Source of the DNA: Chloroflexota bacterium
GTDB lineage: Bacteria > Chloroflexota > Anaerolineae > Anaerolineales > UBA11858
Reading direction: 5' to 3'
Length of the DNA stretch: 22,626 nucleotides
NCBI GenBank assembly: GCA_030666985.1
Contig: DAOUWT010000010.1
Span: forward strand, 1 to 22,626
This document shows positions 22,023 through 22,626 of this stretch, one piece after another. The notes beneath the pieces were generated by a model. That model ran no database searches and was not told the DNA's origin. It worked only from the letters and a program-made list of their open reading frames with translations. Made by a program: the position numbers and the translations under genes. Positions within the stretch are counted from its first letter, which is position 1; every line of letters begins with the position of its first letter.

Positions 22023-22333
22023 TGTCAGTGAAAGATATGTTTGAGAATCGCTCACCTGAAGAGGTTGAGGCCTTGTTCGACAATTGGGCCGGACGTACCT
22101 TCGAGGATATCCCAAGTGACACCTTTTTTGCGACGTTGGAGGATATCGAAACCCAGCGTTTACCACAATGTATTGATATGGAAGGCGAAATCGTGGAGGA
22201 CAAACTAGTGTTCACGCCCCCCAAAGATGTTCCTCTACCATTCACTGTCCGTGACAATGAGATCATCCTGGGTGATTATACAATTCGAGTACACTTACAA
22301 AGTATAGATGACGCTATGCCAACTGTAGCCTAG
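22022..22333 (+). CDS. small acidic partner protein, unknown
   Basis: The 103-residue acidic protein begins on the last base of the upstream stop (TAATG), a sign of translational coupling. The N-terminal half looks helical (EEVEALFDNWAGRTFEDI); the C-terminal half looks like beta strands (DKLVFTPP, EIILGDYTIRVHL). No signal peptide, membrane segment or known motif is seen. By size, acidity and coupling it may be an inhibitor, antitoxin or specificity partner of the nuclease-like protein; this is inference. A 6-bp hairpin (TAGTAG TGTA CTACTA, 22331-22346) starts at its stop codon. Confidence 0.65.
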   Translation: MSVKDMFENRSPEEVEALFDNWAGRTFEDIPSDTFFATLEDIETQRLPQCIDMEGEIVEDKLVFTPPKDVPLPFTVRDNEIILGDYTIRVHLQSIDDAMPTVA

Positions 22334-22338
22334 TAGTG

Positions 22339-22372
22339 TACTACTACCATCCCAACAAAAAAGCCGGGCAGC
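22339..22372 (+). repeat. 34-bp direct repeat, copy 2
   Basis: Second copy of the repeat at 21003-21036 (two mismatches, at its 6th and 12th bases). It begins inside the hairpin that follows the acidic small gene and ends 18 bp before the next start codon. Both copies therefore sit between genes, directly upstream of a new coding unit. Confidence 0.85.
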
Positions 22373-22390
22373 TTAAGGTTCCGATTGTAA

Positions 22391-22626
22391 ATGATTGCGA
22401 CAAAGGATAGTAGGCTAAGAGACCGCCTAGCCTGGCTTGTTAAGCGAGTGGCTCACCTTGACCGACCCTACTTGATCACAGGCCCCCAGGCAGCTTATGA
22501 ATATCATCGCTGGTTGACCCCTATGAAGAATCTGGTCACACTGCAGGTCTACGCAGAAGACGTTCCTGCTTGGCATCTACTAAGTAGACTTGATAACATT
22601 AACGGCGATGACTGTCGAGTATTTAA
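22391..22626 (+). CDS. partial gene, AbiEi-like antitoxin or related protein (runs off the window)
   Basis: An open frame begins at ATG 22391 and is uninterrupted for 78 codons to the window edge. It reads RLRDRLAWLVKRVAHL, then PYLITGPQAAYEYHRWLTP and VTLQVYAEDVPAW. The pattern of an (L/I)TG-x-x-AA segment, HRWLTP and an amphipathic VxxxVYxxDxxxW strand recalls AbiEi-type type IV antitoxins, but I only hold this loosely. The ribosome-binding site is poor (AAGG about 12 bases upstream). It follows the second direct repeat, so it may open another cassette of the same island. Confidence 0.5.
   Translation, partial: MIATKDSRLRDRLAWLVKRVAHLDRPYLITGPQAAYEYHRWLTPMKNLVTLQVYAEDVPAWHLLSRLDNINGDDCRVF

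Noticed and set aside
20216..22626. Second attachment site matching the tRNA-Arg 3' end
   Set aside because: I read through the rest of the window and saw no copy; it may lie beyond the edge.

Overview
The window looks like chromosomal DNA of a member of the Chloroflexota (Anaerolineae-like). This is an inference from gene content (MinD/cNMP/GAF signalling genes, SLATT proteins, C39-SH3 secreted proteins, a hydroxyproline-type glycyl radical enzyme) and from the many short palindromic and G-rich intergenic repeats. No rRNA or other taxonomic marker apart from ychF is present. TGA is used as a normal stop (SulP, MinD-like and HypD genes), so the two genes broken by in-frame TGA are best read as pseudogenes or sequencing errors.

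Layout. 1-570: G-rich repeat array and gene-free DNA. 571-807: short membrane-protein fragment. 1037-3337 (+): SulP anion transporter fused to STAS and cyclic-nucleotide-binding domains, followed by a hairpin repeat and a small protein with two PGDYG-like units (3532-3990). 3991-4262: GC/G-rich repeat array between convergent genes. 11691-4346 (-): a five-gene cassette in the order Cache-HAMP-GAF receptor, MinD-like ATPase, stand-alone cNMP-binding protein, tandem SLATT membrane protein, and a 763-aa protein joining a nucleoside-deoxyribosyltransferase/TIR-like domain, TPRs with an ASK1-type TRAFs-binding region, and a SLOG-like domain. 12884-11991 (-): sulfotransferase. 14617-12986 (-): C39-like peptidase with four SH3 domains, interrupted by TGA. 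18197-14824 (-): hypE-hypD, a trans-4-hydroxy-L-proline dehydratase and its activase; hypD carries a 39-bp palindrome in frame. 18679-18289 (-): Phd antitoxin with an internally deleted PIN toxin. 18903-20003 (+): ychF. 20140-20215 (+): tRNA-Arg(TCG) behind a consensus promoter. 20298-22626: island-like DNA with a decayed tyrosine integrase beside the tRNA, then a two-gene module with a PD-(D/E)xK-like protein bounded by 34-bp direct repeats, then a gene running off the window that resembles AbiEi-type antitoxins.

The most interesting unit is the five-gene cassette. Domain families associated with nucleotide-centred conflict systems (SLOG, SLATT, deoxyribosyltransferase/TIR-like) sit in one operon-like run with an extracellular sensor, a membrane-associated-type ATPase and a cNMP sensor. 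I infer a stress or immunity signalling relay ending in a membrane effector. Nothing in the sequence proves a defence role. The nearby SulP transporter also carries a cNMP-type domain, but one lacking the usual phosphate-binding arginine.
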